DNA from: Microbacterium maritypicum
GTDB lineage: Bacteria; Actinomycetota; Actinomycetes; Actinomycetales; Microbacteriaceae
Length of the DNA: 64,000 bases
Reading direction: 5' to 3'
Assembly: GCF_041529975.1 (NCBI RefSeq)
Contig: NZ_CP168030.1
Coordinates: 930,001-994,000, forward strand
Part shown: positions 63,423 through 64,000 of the stretch, in pieces
Layout of the letters: each line of letters begins with the position of its first letter
Numbering within the stretch: the stretch's first letter is position 1
Notes under the pieces: model-generated
Databases searched by the model: none
Seen by the model: only the letters and a program-made list of their open reading frames with translations
Told to the model about the DNA's origin: nothing
Program-made: the position numbers and the translations under genes

Positions 63423-64000
63423 GCGGTCCTCCGGTAGGGAAGGGTGTGGATGCCGCGGGCGGCGCCGCGCCGACGCAGCGCGTCGACGAACACCAGCACG
63501 CGCGCGACGGCGTTGTACAGGTCTTCGGGGATCTCCTGGCCGAGCTCGCACGCGGCGTGCAGGGCGCGGGCGAGCGTGATCTCGCGCACGAGCGGCACAC
63601 CGGCGCGCACGGCCTCGTCACGGATGCGTTCCGCGATCACACCGCTGCCCTTCGCGACGACCTTGGGGGCCGCGCGACCGGGCTCGTACCGGAGGGCGAT
63701 CGCGATGTGCGTCGGGTTGACGACCACGACATCCGATCCGGCGACCGCGGCGATCATGCGGTTGCGGCTGGCGGCGAGCTGCCGGGACCGCCGCTGCTGA
63801 CGGATCAGCGGATCGCCCTCGGAGTTCTTGCTCTCGTCGCGGATCTCGCGCTTGGTCATGCGCGTGTGCTTGCGGTTGCGGCGCATCACGACGAACATGT
63901 CGATCGCGGCGAGGACCAGTCCGACGGCGATCGCGGTCTGCAGCAGGGCGGCCGTGCCCTCGGATGCCGTGCCGAGCAGGCGCGAGATCGAATGGGCGCC
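63419..64000 (-). CDS. flhB: Flagellar biosynthesis protein FlhB (5' truncated by the window)
   Basis: The frame is open to the window edge, so about 193 C-terminal codons are present and the N-terminal membrane domain is partly missing. One membrane helix (LLQTAIAVGLVLAAIDMFVVM) is seen, then KMTKREIRDESKNSEGDPLIR-type linker (as TRMTKREIRDESKNSEGDP) and the autocleavage site VVVVNPTHIAIALRY (N-P-T-H). Self-cleavage there switches substrate specificity from hook to filament proteins. It leads the flhB-flhA-csrA operon. Confidence 0.95.
   Translation of the reverse strand, partial: GAHSISRLLGTASEGTAALLQTAIAVGLVLAAIDMFVVMRRNRKHTRMTKREIRDESKNSEGDPLIRQQRRSRQLAASRNRMIAAVAGSDVVVVNPTHIAIALRYEPGRAAPKVVAKGSGVIAERIRDEAVRAGVPLVREITLARALHAACELGQEIPEDLYNAVARVLVFVDALRRRGAARGIHTLPYRRTA

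Noticed and set aside
61408..63621. A 737-codon minus-strand frame over flhA
   Set aside because: It is an alternate frame of flhA; its sequence is Arg/Pro-rich without motifs, whereas the flhA frame matches the family throughout.

Overview
The window is high-GC, densely packed DNA with many GTG starts, 4-bp start/stop overlaps and apparent leaderless promoters. Gene content points to a flagellated Gram-positive actinobacterium of the Microbacteriaceae type, most likely Microbacterium or a close relative: rplM-rpsI-glmM, coaA-glmS-acpS-alr-tsaE, an actinobacterial Asp23 operon, a Wzx/Wzy exopolysaccharide cluster, and flhB-flhA-csrA. This assignment is inferred from gene order and protein style, without a database search. 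I see no tRNA, rRNA, CRISPR array, insertion sequence or prophage, and no gene-free stretch longer than 300 bases.

Layout. 1-4053: end of an aldo/keto reductase, a rhamnose-mutarotase-like protein, a CPBP protease, and a TetR-MFS drug-efflux operon with a perfect palindrome at the TetR start. 4229-8311: envelope-stress block of Asp23-type proteins, membrane anchors, CsbD and an ECF sigma factor coupled to an Asp23 protein that may carry an anti-sigma-like head. 8368-9672: NmrA-type oxidoreductase divergent from an HxlR regulator. 9771-15436: amino-acid permease, truA, a small EEP hydrolase, and rplM-rpsI-glmM. 15520-18248: polyprenol-phosphate sugar module (GT-C, GT2, GtrA). 18273-37829: exopolysaccharide locus with two tyrosine autokinases, WbpM-like dehydratase, a WbpL-SDR fusion, glycosyltransferases, pyruvyltransferase, Wzx, Wzy, DUF4012, a nucleotidyltransferase and a degenerate HprK/PqqD protein. 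37854-46696: signal peptidase, acyltransferase, MauE-thioredoxin protein, Tat-exported protein, AraC regulator behind a 37-residue peptide, an intact HprK/PqqD kinase, a third tyrosine autokinase, its phosphatase and a VanZ protein. 46732-52318: Ppx/GppA, DAACS symporter and two surface proteins. 52404-61056: coaA, glmS, acpS, alr, tsaE, and a two-component system with a degenerate GGDEF protein. 61106-64000: csrA, flhA and flhB, the last cut by the window edge.

How it fits together. GlmM and GlmS feed UDP-GlcNAc. The WbpM-like dehydratase and the SDR half of the fusion would turn it into a deoxy-amino sugar that the WbpL half loads on the lipid carrier. Glycosyltransferases and pyruvyltransferase complete the repeat, Wzx and Wzy export and polymerise it, and the three tyrosine kinases plus LMW phosphatase regulate chain synthesis.

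The most unusual points are: (i) two homologous 5' leaders (41373-41451 and 42574-42647) whose sequences can fold so that a conserved CUCCUG pairs with the Shine-Dalgarno; (ii) an active and a P-loop-less HprK-like protein, each fused to PqqD-like domains, with a nucleotidyltransferase and a small peptide, resembling a lasso-peptide tailoring set without cyclase or leader peptidase; (iii) the WbpL-SDR fusion.
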